From assembly GCA_041906185.1 (NCBI GenBank), contig JAYRJQ010000001.1, positions 124,001-188,000 of the forward strand: a stretch of 64,000 nucleotides of DNA, written 5' to 3'. A program made the position numbers and the translations under genes. This document shows positions 44,944 through 53,267 of this stretch, one piece after another. Each line of letters starts with the position of its first letter. The first letter of the stretch is position 1. The stretch is from Roseateles_B sp041906185 (GTDB lineage: Bacteria; Pseudomonadota; Gammaproteobacteria; Burkholderiales; Burkholderiaceae_C). Below the pieces are notes generated by a model. It made no database searches, was not told the origin of the DNA, and was given only the letters and a program-made list of their open reading frames with translations.

Positions 44944-46938
44944 ATGCAGTACTTCGTCACGGGCGCCACGGGCTTCATCGGCAAACGGCTGGTCAGGAAA
45001 CTCCTGGCCCGGCGCGGGAGCACGGTGTACTTCCTGATGCGCGAGGAGAGCCGCGACAAGCTGCCCGAGCTGCTGGCCTGGTGGGGCGTGAGCAAGACGC
45101 GGGCGATCCCCGTCTATGGCGACCTCACCGGCAAGAAGCTCGGCGTGAGCAGCGAGGACATCAAAAGCCTCAAGGGCCAGATCGATCACCTCTACCACCT
45201 GGCTGCGGTCTACGACCTCAAGGCCGACGAGGAAAGCCAGATCCGCACCAACGTCGAAGGTACGCGGAACATGATCGATTTCGCCACGGCGATCGACGCC
45301 GGGCATGTGCACCACGTCTCCTCCATCGCGGCGGCCGGCCTGTACGAGGGTGTGTTCCGCGAAGACATGTTTGACGAGGCGGAAAACCTCGACCACCCCT
45401 ACTTCAACACCAAGCACGAGAGCGAGAAGCTCGTGCGCAAGGACTGCAGGAAGCCCTGGACCGTCTACCGCCCCGCCATGGTCGTGGGGGACTCGCAGAC
45501 CGGCGAGATGGACAAGGTCGACGGCCCCTACTACTTCTTCAAGCCCATCCAGCGCCTGCGCCAGATCCTGCCGCCGTGGATGCCCTCCATCGGCCTGGAA
45601 GGCGGCCGCGTCAACATCGTGCCGGTGGACTACGTGGTCAACGCGCTGGACCACATCAGCCACCAGGTGAAGGGCGGCGGCGGCTGCTTCCACCTCGTGG
45701 ACCCCGTGGGCTACCGCGTGGGCGACGTGCTGGACATCTTCTCCAAGGCCGCGCACGCGCCCAAGATGAACCTCTTCGTGAATGCGGCCCTGCTGGGCTT
45801 CATTCCCAAGAGCGTCAAGAAGGGCCTGATGGCGCTGGCGCCCGTGCGCCGCATCCGCCACGCCGTGATGAAGGACCTCGGGCTGCCCGAGGACATGTTC
45901 ACCTTCATCAACTACCCCACGCGCTTCGACTGCCGCGAGACCGAGAAGGCGCTCAAGGGGTCAGGTATCGCCTGCCCCAATCTGCATGACTACGCCTGGC
46001 GTCTGTGGGACTACTGGGAGCGTCACCTCGACCCGGACCTGATGATCGACCGCAGCCTGCGCGGCGCGACCGCCGGCAAGGTCGTGCTGGTGACGGGCGG
46101 CTCCTCGGGCATCGGCCTGGCCGCCGCGAAGAAGTTCGCAGAGGCCGGCGCCATCACCATCATCTGCGCCCGCGACGAGGGCAAGCTCGACGAGGCCGTC
46201 AAGGAGATCCGCGAGCACGCCGGCAAGGCCGCGCAGGTGCACAGCTACTCGGCCGACATCGCCAGCGAGGAGAGCTGCGCCGGGATGATCGCCTGGATCA
46301 ACGAGAACTTCGGCGGCGTCGACTTCCTCATCAACAACGCCGGCCGCTCCATCCGCCGCGCCATCGAGTCCAGCTACGACCGCTTCCATGACTACGAGCG
46401 CACCATGCAGCTGAACTACTTCGGCTGCCTGCGCGTCACCATGGGCCTGCTGCCGGGCATGGTCGCGAAGAAGAAGGGGCATGTGGTCAACATCTCGTCG
46501 ATCGGCGTGCTGACCAATGCGCCGCGCTTCTCGGCCTACGTCGCCTCCAAGGCCGCGCTGGATGCCTGGACGCGTTGCGCCTCGAGCGAGTACGCCGACC
46601 TCGGCATCACCTTCACCACGATCAACATGCCCCTGGTGCGCACGCCCATGATCGCGCCCACCAAGATCTACAACAACGTGCCGACGCTGGCCCCGGAAGA
46701 GGCCGCCGACATGATCGCGCAGGCCTGCATCGCCAAGCCCGTGCGCATCGCCACGCGCCTGGGCATCACGGGCGAGCTGATGCACGCGCTGGTGCCGCGC
46801 GTGGCGCAGATCGTGATGAACACGAGCTTCCGCATGTTCCCCGACAGCGATGCGGCCAAGGGCGAGAAGGGCGGCAAGCCGCAGCTCTCGCCGGAGGCGA
46901 TTGCGCTGCAGCAGATGATGCGGGGGATTCACTTCTGA
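44944..46938 (+). CDS. Two-domain fatty acyl-CoA reductase (alcohol-forming)
   Basis: A 664-residue fusion of two SDR domains. The N-terminal domain has GATGFIG (7-13), a Tyr153-x3-Lys157 pair in YFNTKHESEK and VYRPAMVVGDSQTGEMDKVD. The C-terminal domain has VTGGSSGIGLAAAKK (about 384-398), NNAGRSIRRAIE and YVASK (533-537). Order, length and many segments match the Marinobacter Maqu_2220-type reductase that turns acyl-CoA or acyl-ACP into fatty alcohol for wax esters. AGGAGA precedes the ATG. It is divergent from the phasin gene. A weak 15-nt motif copy (45957-45971) makes GGG TCA GGT codons. Confidence 0.9.
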   Translation: MQYFVTGATGFIGKRLVRKLLARRGSTVYFLMREESRDKLPELLAWWGVSKTRAIPVYGDLTGKKLGVSSEDIKSLKGQIDHLYHLAAVYDLKADEESQIRTNVEGTRNMIDFATAIDAGHVHHVSSIAAAGLYEGVFREDMFDEAENLDHPYFNTKHESEKLVRKDCRKPWTVYRPAMVVGDSQTGEMDKVDGPYYFFKPIQRLRQILPPWMPSIGLEGGRVNIVPVDYVVNALDHISHQVKGGGGCFHLVDPVGYRVGDVLDIFSKAAHAPKMNLFVNAALLGFIPKSVKKGLMALAPVRRIRHAVMKDLGLPEDMFTFINYPTRFDCRETEKALKGSGIACPNLHDYAWRLWDYWERHLDPDLMIDRSLRGATAGKVVLVTGGSSGIGLAAAKKFAEAGAITIICARDEGKLDEAVKEIREHAGKAAQVHSYSADIASEESCAGMIAWINENFGGVDFLINNAGRSIRRAIESSYDRFHDYERTMQLNYFGCLRVTMGLLPGMVAKKKGHVVNISSIGVLTNAPRFSAYVASKAALDAWTRCASSEYADLGITFTTINMPLVRTPMIAPTKIYNNVPTLAPEEAADMIAQACIAKPVRIATRLGITGELMHALVPRVAQIVMNTSFRMFPDSDAAKGEKGGKPQLSPEAIALQQMMRGIHF

Positions 46939-47198
46939 GGCCGCAATGACGCCTGCCGCCGGCCCGAGTTGATGGCGGCGTCGTGCGTCAGCGCGTGCGC
47001 CCGTGTCAGCGCCTGCTCGTCCGGGATGTGTAACTCGAGGGCAGGCCCGCGGATGAAGGGTCGACCTTCCTCTGACTCGCCTGGCTGGGATCGCGCGCGG
47101 CAGTCGTCAACGAAGCGTACGCGTGCGCCTGGCGTGCGCGAAGGCGGCGCACTTTGTTTGGCGCGGCGTCGTTGCGCAGGTCTGCTGAGGCCGACCTC
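46939..47198. other. Intergenic region, nothing recognised
   Basis: 260 bp between the reductase stop and a convergent small gene. GC is lower than average. No hairpin with a T run, no credible frame. Confidence 0.6.
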
Positions 47199-47576
47199 TC
47201 ATTGGCAAACCTCGAGCTTCTGAACGACATAGTCCCCGACGGGCAAACCCCGCACACGGAACTCGAGGACCACGGGAATGGCAATGGCGGGAACCTGCGC
47301 CCCGGGCACTTGCTCCCGCTGGCGTGTCGCGTAGCAAAGGGTGAGCGCCTGCTTGTTCCGAAGAGCGCGTGCGCCGGTCTCCTGTATCGATGCCGAACCC
47401 GTGCTGTGACCCAGGGCCCAGGCCGACAGGGAGCCGTCCTTGTTCCACGAGGGCTTGGGCAGGGGCTTGTTGTAGTACGACCAGCCGTCCATCTCGGGGT
47501 GCGTCTTCAGCGTCACCTCGGCGGCGTGGAGCGAGAGCGGCAGCAGAAGCAGGAAAAAATGGAGGAGGAATCGCAT
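47199..47576 (-). CDS. Small exported protein of unknown function
   Basis: A 125-residue protein with a clean signal peptide (MRFLLHFFLLLLPLSLHAAE). The mature part, about 107 residues, has MDGWSYYNKPLPKPSWNKDG near the start and two cysteines (in TLCYATRQ and at the end, LEVCQ) that could form a disulfide. No family recognised. Periplasmic by prediction. Confidence 0.7.
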   Translation of the reverse strand: MRFLLHFFLLLLPLSLHAAEVTLKTHPEMDGWSYYNKPLPKPSWNKDGSLSAWALGHSTGSASIQETGARALRNKQALTLCYATRQREQVPGAQVPAIAIPVVLEFRVRGLPVGDYVVQKLEVCQ

Positions 47577-47667
47577 GGCGGGTAATCATATGGCGGGCAT
47601 GAGTGACGCCTTAGCGTGGTAGCCTTCCGTCCGCTGAATCTGGGCGTTTGACGCACGCGTGAAGCAG

Positions 47668-47682
47668 GCAAGACCTGTCCCC
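47668..47682 (-). repeat. 15-nt dispersed motif, 1 mismatch
   Basis: GCAAGACCTGTCCCC, intergenic, just beyond the stop of the YCII-domain gene. Confidence 0.6.
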
Positions 47683-47711
47683 CGCAATGCCGGCCTCATG
47701 AGCCGCGGCCC

Positions 47712-48053
47712 TCAACTCTCCGGGTCATACCCGAACTCACGCAGCTCCTGCGCGCACCGGCAGGCCGCGGCGATCTTCGCGGACCACAGCAGCGCGGCCT
47801 CGCGTGAGGGCAACTCCAGCACGCAGAAGCCGCCGTCGAATTCCCGGGTCTGGGGATAGGTCCCCGGGATGACCGCGCCGTCGGGCCCGATCCTGACGGG
47901 GGCGACGTCCGTGTTGATGCCGCCGCTAAACACATACACACCCGCCGCCTTCGCCTCCCGGATGACGGCGCGCGCGGCTTCGCCGACCGCGGGCAGCTCT
48001 TCGGCGGCGGCAGTCATGGCGGGGGCGGGGAAGGAGATCAGGTACTTGGTCAT
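47712..48053 (-). CDS. YCII-domain (DGPF-like) protein
   Basis: A 113-residue ferredoxin-like-fold protein: MTKYLISFPAPAM, then AGVYVFSGGINTDVAPVRI, DGGFCVLELPSREAALLWSA and a helical end. This pattern fits the YCII/DGPF family, often found next to ECF41-type sigma genes but standing alone here. AGGAAG before the ATG at 48053 supports the start. Confidence 0.8.
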   Translation of the reverse strand: MTKYLISFPAPAMTAAAEELPAVGEAARAVIREAKAAGVYVFSGGINTDVAPVRIGPDGAVIPGTYPQTREFDGGFCVLELPSREAALLWSAKIAAACRCAQELREFGYDPES

Positions 48054-48184
48054 GGCAAATCTTCCTGGTGAGCAAGGCATTGTCAGGGCCGGCCGGCGCT
48101 GTCACAAATGATTGCAGCGGACCCCCGGAGCCGCTGGTTCAATGCGAGCCGACTGGCGGCGCTCTTTGCCGCCCGGAGTGAGCG

Positions 48185-49426
48185 ATGCGAAGCGACAAGA
48201 TCAAGCGTGCAGGCCCGTCCTGCCTGCTGGCCAGTGCCTTGGCCCTGACAGCCTGTGGTGGTGGTGGCAGTGGGCCAGTCGCGTCGCCTGCGCCCACACC
48301 GACCCCGATCCCCACCCCAACGCCCACACCAACTCCCACGCCCACGCCCACGCCCACGCCCATGCCCATGCCCGGCGCCGCCCCTCAGCTCGGCGGCTGC
48401 GATCTCTTCCCCGCCACGGCCGTCTTCAACACGCGCATCGACGACGTGCAGCGCTTCCCCGTGCACGCCAGCAGCGCGAGCTGGATGGCCAGCATCGGCG
48501 CGACGCGGGCCTTCCATCCCGACTGGGGCACGAACGAGAACCCGCAGCAGACGGCCGACTACTACGGCATCCCCTTCAACGTGGTGGACGGCAGCAGCAC
48601 GGCCTCGGCCACGACGAGCTGGCCGACGGTGTCCTTCAACCCGACGGACCCGCGCGCCGGCAGCGGTGACAGCGCGCCCGACGAGAGCGACTGCGCGGCG
48701 CCCACGGGCGGGGCCTTCGAGATCGTGCGCAACTGCACCACGCTGCCGGCCTCGAGCCGCCGCTTCCCCTTCCCGCGGGACGATCTGCTCAAGGCCGAAG
48801 GCGGCGCCTGCAACGACGCCCGGGTGTGCGGCGACCGCCACGTGCTCGTGGTCGAGCAGGGCCGCTGCCGGCTGTGGGAGAGCTATGCCAGCTACCAGCT
48901 GGGCGGGCAGTGGTACGCCTACTCGACGGCCGCCTGGGACCTGAAGAGCAACGCCATGCGGCCCGACACCTGGACCTCCAGCGAGGCCGCCGGCCTGCCG
49001 CTGCTGCCCCTGCTGGCACGCGCCGCCGAGGCCGGCGCGGGGGAGATCCGCCACGCCCTGCGCGTCACGCTGCGCGACAGCGTGCTCGCCCGCAGCCACG
49101 TCTGGCCGGCGCGCCACCATGCCGGCGGCGACACCCCCGGCGGCGTGCCCTTCGGCGCCGTCCTGCGCCTCAAGGCCGGCTTCGTGCCGCCCGCGTCCTG
49201 GAGCGCCCAGGCCAAGGCGCTGGCCGTCGCCATGCAGCGCTACGGGCTTTATGTGGCGGACATCGGCTCTGACCTCTACGTGCAGGGCGAGCCCAGCGCG
49301 CAGTGGCAGGACGCCACGATCTCGAACCTCAAGACGCTCAAGGCCTCGGACTTCGAGTTCGTGGACATGGGGGCGATCACCGGCGACAGCCGCTTCAAGG
49401 GAGACTCGTTCCAGGCGAGCTGGTAA
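48185..49426 (+). CDS. Lipoprotein with Pro-Thr repeat linker
   Basis: A 413-residue predicted lipoprotein: signal peptide with lipobox ALTAC, GGGG, then about 25 residues of alternating Pro and Thr (6-bp repeats at about 48291-48370). A 340-residue globular domain starts near GGCDLFPATAVFNTRIDD. Several cysteines and the segments DRHVLVVEQGRCRLWE and ARSHVWPARHHAG are conserved-looking. I do not recognise the domain; the His cluster might bind metal. Outer-membrane anchoring with a flexible stalk is likely. Confidence 0.75.
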   Translation: MRSDKIKRAGPSCLLASALALTACGGGGSGPVASPAPTPTPIPTPTPTPTPTPTPTPTPMPMPGAAPQLGGCDLFPATAVFNTRIDDVQRFPVHASSASWMASIGATRAFHPDWGTNENPQQTADYYGIPFNVVDGSSTASATTSWPTVSFNPTDPRAGSGDSAPDESDCAAPTGGAFEIVRNCTTLPASSRRFPFPRDDLLKAEGGACNDARVCGDRHVLVVEQGRCRLWESYASYQLGGQWYAYSTAAWDLKSNAMRPDTWTSSEAAGLPLLPLLARAAEAGAGEIRHALRVTLRDSVLARSHVWPARHHAGGDTPGGVPFGAVLRLKAGFVPPASWSAQAKALAVAMQRYGLYVADIGSDLYVQGEPSAQWQDATISNLKTLKASDFEFVDMGAITGDSRFKGDSFQASW

Positions 49427-49429
49427 GCG

Positions 49430-49448
49430 GAGGCGCGGCCCGCGCCTC
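49430..49448. terminator. Hairpin between convergent genes
   Basis: GAGGCGCG and CGCGCCTC form an 8-bp stem with a three-base loop at the meeting point of two convergent genes; no T run. Confidence 0.35.
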
Positions 49449-50055
49449 AGCCCTTGTCGCGGGGCTTGAAGAGGTGGACCGTCTCCCCGCGCGCCAGCAT
49501 CGCCACCAGCTGTTCGATACGCCTGGCGCGGGTGTCGGGCTTCACGGCCGTCTGGATGCGCCACAGCACGGCGTAGCGGTTCGATGCGCTGATCGTGCCG
49601 AAGAAGGCCCGGGCCTCGGGCGCGGCGTCCAGCGCGGCCTGCAGATCCTCGGGCACGACGGACGTGCGCGCGCCGTCATAGGCCCGCGCCCAACGCCCGT
49701 CGGCCTTGGCGGCCTCGACCTGCGCGAGACCTGGCGCCTGCATGCGGCCGGCCTCGACCAGCGCGGCCACCTTCTCGACGTTGACCTTGGACCAGATGCT
49801 GCGCGCACGCCGGGGCGTGAAGCGCTGCAGGAAGTGCTGCGCATCGAGGCTCTTCTTCTGACCGTCGATCCAGCCCCAGCACAGCGCGATCTCCACCGCC
49901 TCGGCATACGTCACGCTGGGCGCCGTCGCGCCCTTCTTGGCGATCTGCAGCCACAGCCCGTCGGACGTGGCGTGGTGCTTGCGGAGCCAGCTTTCGAAGG
50001 CCCGTGCGTTCTTGAACAGCACCGGGGCGGCTGGGGTCGGGGCGGTGGCGGGCAT
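49447..50055 (-). CDS. YdeI/OmpD-associated family protein
   Basis: A 202-residue cytoplasmic protein with the family hallmarks SYAEAVEIALCWGWIDGQ-like core (here YAEAVEIALCWGWIDGQKK), RFTPRRARSIWSKVNVEK and the C-terminal NRYAVLWRIQTAVKPDTRARRIEQ. Members are linked to antimicrobial-peptide tolerance in some enterobacteria; the mechanism is unknown. Stands alone. Confidence 0.88.
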   Translation of the reverse strand: MPATAPTPAAPVLFKNARAFESWLRKHHATSDGLWLQIAKKGATAPSVTYAEAVEIALCWGWIDGQKKSLDAQHFLQRFTPRRARSIWSKVNVEKVAALVEAGRMQAPGLAQVEAAKADGRWARAYDGARTSVVPEDLQAALDAAPEARAFFGTISASNRYAVLWRIQTAVKPDTRARRIEQLVAMLARGETVHLFKPRDKG

Positions 50056-50195
50056 GCCCCGCAGTGTGCCGCAAACCCCGCACAGGGCCGACGACCAAGA
50101 ATCAGCCCGGCCCTAGCACCAAGAGCGCCCGGCCCCGCCGGCGCTCGCCCCGGCACGACACCCGAGGGTCCGGCTCTGCCGGCCCTGCGGGTGTG

Positions 50196-50280
50196 CCCCC
50201 GGGGGGGGCGGCCGCAGGCCGTAGGGGGGAGTGTCCCCCCCCCTGGGGGCGGCCGAAGGCCGTAGGGGGGATCTCACCCC
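50196..50280. repeat. Tandem GC palindromic elements
   Basis: Two units spaced 41 bp apart, each GGGGGCGGCCG(C/A)AGGCCGTAGGGGGG. CGGCC(G/T)... arms fold on themselves and CCCCC/GGGGG runs allow larger hairpins. The second unit runs into the stop codon of the alcohol dehydrogenase gene. The whole 50056-50273 gap has no other feature. Confidence 0.7.
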
Positions 50281-51308
50281 TCCAGCACCAGCTTGCCTTG
50301 CGTATGCCCGCTCTCGATCCGCTGGTGAGCCAGCTTCAGGTGCTTGGCGTCGATGGGCCCCAGCACCTCGCTGAGCGTGCTCTGCAGCGTGCCGGCGTCG
50401 GCCCACTGCGCCAGCTGCGCCAGCAGGCGGCCCTGCTCGGCGATGTCGTGCGTCTGGTGCAGCGGGCGGGCGAACATCATCTCCCAGTGCAGCGACACGG
50501 CCTTGCCCTTGAGCTGCATGACGTCCAGGGCTCCGGCCTCGAAGTCATCGATCAGGGCCAGGCGGCCCTGGGGCTCGATCAGCGTGACGATGTCGGCGAA
50601 GTGCTGCGGCGTGTGCGAGAGGCTGGCGACATAGCGCACCGGTGCCACGCCCTGCGCGGCCAGCGCGGCGACCTGCGGGGCCAGCGGCTGGCGATGGTCG
50701 ATCACATGATGCGCGCCCAGCGCCTTCAGTCGGGCGACCTCCTCGGGGCGGGCGGCCGCATCGCCCAGCGTGGCGATCACGGTCAGGTGCGGCTGGCGGC
50801 GGGCCAGCTGCAGCAGGATGGAGCCCACGCCCCCGGCCGCGGCGGTGACCAGCAGGCTCACCGCGCGCTCGGGGGCCTGCTGCACCTGCAGGCGGTCGAA
50901 GAGCAGCTCCCAGGCGGTGATGCCGGTGAGCGGCAGGGCGGCGGCCTGCGCGTCGGTCCAGCGCGCCGGCGCCTTGGCGGCGATGCGGTGGTCCACGGCC
51001 TGGCGCTCGGCATAGCTGCCCGGGCGGTTGATCTCGCCAGCCCACCACACGCGGTCCCCCACGGCGAAGCCGCTCACGGCGCTGCCCAGGGCACGCACCA
51101 CGCCCACGCCGTCCCAGCCCAGGATCTGGGCCTGGCCGTCGGGGGAGGGACGACGCTGGCGCACCTTCACGTCCACCGGGTTGACGGCGATGGCGCGGAC
51201 CTCCACGAGCAGGTCCTGCGGGCCCGGCTGGGGCTCGGGCAGGGTGAGGTCGATGAGGGACTCGGGTGCGCTGATGGGCAGGGACTGGTAGTAGCCGACG
51301 GCTTTCAT
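50274..51308 (-). CDS. Zinc-type alcohol dehydrogenase/quinone oxidoreductase family protein
   Basis: A 344-residue MDR-superfamily reductase: VEVRAIAVNPVDVKVRQ, GWDGVGVVRALGSAV, the dinucleotide-binding AAAGGVGSILLQLARR and a terminal HTQGKLVLEG. Catalytic zinc ligands are not evident, which suggests an NADPH quinone/enone reductase. GAGGAG before the ATG. It is divergent from a LysR gene across 108 bp, the classic arrangement in which the LysR protein controls the divergent target. Confidence 0.9.
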   Translation of the reverse strand: MKAVGYYQSLPISAPESLIDLTLPEPQPGPQDLLVEVRAIAVNPVDVKVRQRRPSPDGQAQILGWDGVGVVRALGSAVSGFAVGDRVWWAGEINRPGSYAERQAVDHRIAAKAPARWTDAQAAALPLTGITAWELLFDRLQVQQAPERAVSLLVTAAAGGVGSILLQLARRQPHLTVIATLGDAAARPEEVARLKALGAHHVIDHRQPLAPQVAALAAQGVAPVRYVASLSHTPQHFADIVTLIEPQGRLALIDDFEAGALDVMQLKGKAVSLHWEMMFARPLHQTHDIAEQGRLLAQLAQWADAGTLQSTLSEVLGPIDAKHLKLAHQRIESGHTQGKLVLEG

Positions 51309-51416
51309 GGAAGGACTCCTCTGGGGTTGCGTTGCAGACCACGGCGGTGTGCATGACCCGGACTGTGCGGCGCGGATGACTTTCAAACCAGCGGCTCTGG
51401 CATCATTCAGCTTCAA
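51309..51416. promoter_or_regulatory. Divergent ADH/LysR control region
   Basis: A 108-bp intergenic segment. Its right end is AT-rich, with TTTCAAA (near 51389) and CTTCAAATGAAAATTGAAAA overlapping the LysR start; TTCAAATGAA is palindromic. LysR proteins usually bind such T-N11-A dyads near their own start. Confidence 0.4.
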
Positions 51417-52406
51417 ATGAAAATTGAAAATACATCGGAACTCCGCCTGCTGGTGGAATGCGCCCGGCGCGGCAGCCTGAGCGCCGCCTCGCGGGAGATG
51501 CAGCTGAGCCCGGCCGCCGCGAGCGCCATGCTCAAGCGCCTGGAGACGCGCCTCGGGGTGCGCCTGATGGAGCGCAGCACGCGGGCGCTGCGCCTCACGG
51601 CCGCGGGCGAGCAGCTGCGGGAGTACGCGCAGCGCGCGCTGGAGCTGCTCGACGAGGGCCTGGCGCAAGTCAGCGAGGCGCCGCTGGCGCTCAAGGGGCG
51701 TGCCGGCGAGCGGCTGCGCGGGCGGATCCGCCTGAGCGCCTCGAGCGACCTCACGCGCCAGTGGCTGCTGCCGATGCTGGACGCTTTCCTCGCGCAGCAC
51801 CCGGCCGTCGAGCTGCACCTGAGCGTGAGCGACTCGCTGCAGGACATCTTCAAGGACGAGATCGACGTGGCGCTGCGCTACGGGCAGCTGCCGGACTCCA
51901 GCCTCGTGGCCCGCCGCCTGGCGCTCGTGCGGCGGGAGATCGTCGCGAGCCCGGCCTACCTGAAGCGGGCCGGCACGCCGCGCTCGCTGGAGGACCTCGC
52001 GGGCCACGACTGCATCACCTTCCGCATCCGCAACCGCCACGAGCGCGCCTGGCGCCTGCGCCCGGCCGACACGCCGGACGCCGAGCCGGTGAGCGTGCCC
52101 GTGCAGGGGCGGCTGAGCACGGATGACGGCGAGATCGCCCACCGCTGGGCGCTGGAAGGGCTGGGCCTGATCCACAAGAGCGAGCTCGACGTGCGCCGCG
52201 CGCTGCGGGAGGGCACGCTGGTGCGCGTGCTGCCGGGCTGGCTGGGCGACGAGCTGCCGCTGCATGCCGTGATGCCCAGCCAGCGCTTCCTGCCCCAGCG
52301 CGTGCGGGCGCTGGTGGACCACCTTGTGACCGGCTTCGCCGCCTTGCCCGCTCCTCGCACGACGAAGGGCCGGGTCAAGCCGGCCTCGCGCAGCACGCCG
52401 CGCTGA
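51417..52406 (+). CDS. LysR-family transcriptional regulator
   Basis: A 329-residue regulator: N-terminal winged helix (LRLLVECARRGSLSAASREM, then SPAAASAMLKRLETRLGVRL), linker helix, and a LysR substrate-binding domain from about residue 100 (GRIRLSASSDLTRQWLLPML). Divergent from the alcohol dehydrogenase gene, its likely target. The ATG lies in an AT-rich patch with no ribosome site, so translation may start on a very short leader. Confidence 0.92.
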   Translation: MKIENTSELRLLVECARRGSLSAASREMQLSPAAASAMLKRLETRLGVRLMERSTRALRLTAAGEQLREYAQRALELLDEGLAQVSEAPLALKGRAGERLRGRIRLSASSDLTRQWLLPMLDAFLAQHPAVELHLSVSDSLQDIFKDEIDVALRYGQLPDSSLVARRLALVRREIVASPAYLKRAGTPRSLEDLAGHDCITFRIRNRHERAWRLRPADTPDAEPVSVPVQGRLSTDDGEIAHRWALEGLGLIHKSELDVRRALREGTLVRVLPGWLGDELPLHAVMPSQRFLPQRVRALVDHLVTGFAALPAPRTTKGRVKPASRSTPR

Positions 52407-52540
52407 ATGCCCCTACAGTGCGGGCATGACGAGCCTGCACTGCATTCCTGGATTCACGCCCGGCATCGAGGCGCCCACCACGCCCAGCGCCGAGGGCTGG
52501 CATCTGGTCTTCATCGCAGGGCAGGTCTCGCGCCCGATCA
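52404..52540 (+). pseudogene. Truncated duplicate of nudC 5' end
   Basis: TGAATGCCCCTACAGTGC and the following ATG (52426) match the sequence just before and at the nudC start (53246-53268). The encoded peptide parallels NudC for about 34 residues (PGFTPGIEAPTTPSAEGWH against PGFTPGVEPPATPSAHAWH; LVFIAGQ against FVFIEGQ). It then diverges and stops at 52561. It is a remnant carrying the promoter-like stretch and first codons only. Confidence 0.8.
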
Positions 52541-52681
52541 TGTCGGCCACAAGAGGGAGATGAAGAGGTGCTCGAGCGCCGCAAGCATTGCGAATGCGCA
52601 GCACAGCAGGACTCGGCGTCCTGCATAGACTGCCCTGCGACGAGCGCACAGGAGCCCCGGGTCCCGCTCCATGCGCGAGTG

Positions 52682-53143
52682 ATGTCAGACGCCGACCAGC
52701 GACCGGGCGTTCGTGTTGCGGGGCGCCTTCTTGGCGCCTTCCTCCTCTGGCTCAACGCGGGCGTGCTCGCCTTGCTCTGCAGCATTGCCCCATGGGGGAG
52801 CCGCAGTGGTCTGCCACTCATGCTCTGGGTGCTGCTGAGCTGGCCGCTCGCCCTGTGGGCCCTGTTCCCGCTCCTGTGGCGGCTTTGGTGCCTGGCGACC
52901 GCCGCGCCGGTCTCCCTGAAGCAGGCCCTCCTTGGCGCCGTGAGCCGCCTGCTGTTCGGCGTGCCAGCGTGGGTGGCTTGGACGGTGGTGTTGGGCATCG
53001 TGGACGTCATCGCCGGTCCATCGGTGAGTACGGTGCTGGATGTCTTGTGGCCCTTGGCATCCATGGCGCTTGCCCTCTGGATCGCAAGCCCTCTGCTGCG
53101 CCAGTGGGTCCGTCAGTGGGACCGCCGACAGGGCAGGGCCTGA
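52682..53143 (+). CDS. Multi-helix membrane protein of unknown function
   Basis: A 153-residue protein with about four hydrophobic helices (about 12-36, 45-66, 85-108 and 118-138), Trp-rich, with a basic C-terminus (LLRQWVRQWDRRQGR). No family recognised. It sits between the truncated nudC copy and the intact nudC, so it may have arrived with, or caused, that duplication. Confidence 0.6.
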   Translation: MSDADQRPGVRVAGRLLGAFLLWLNAGVLALLCSIAPWGSRSGLPLMLWVLLSWPLALWALFPLLWRLWCLATAAPVSLKQALLGAVSRLLFGVPAWVAWTVVLGIVDVIAGPSVSTVLDVLWPLASMALALWIASPLLRQWVRQWDRRQGRA

Positions 53144-53267
53144 GCAGCCGCGGCGTCGGTCTCGGCAGTGACCCCAGCGCCGCTCGGAGGTGGAGGCGCT
53201 CGCTGTGCCGTGCGATGTCTAGAGCCCCCGCCCTGCAGGTGGCGCCGAATGCCTCTACAGTGCCCCC

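Noticed and set aside
46969..47223. 84-codon frame after the fatty acyl-CoA reductase
   Set aside because: Arg/Ser-rich, no ribosome site, overlaps a better minus-strand gene with a signal peptide.
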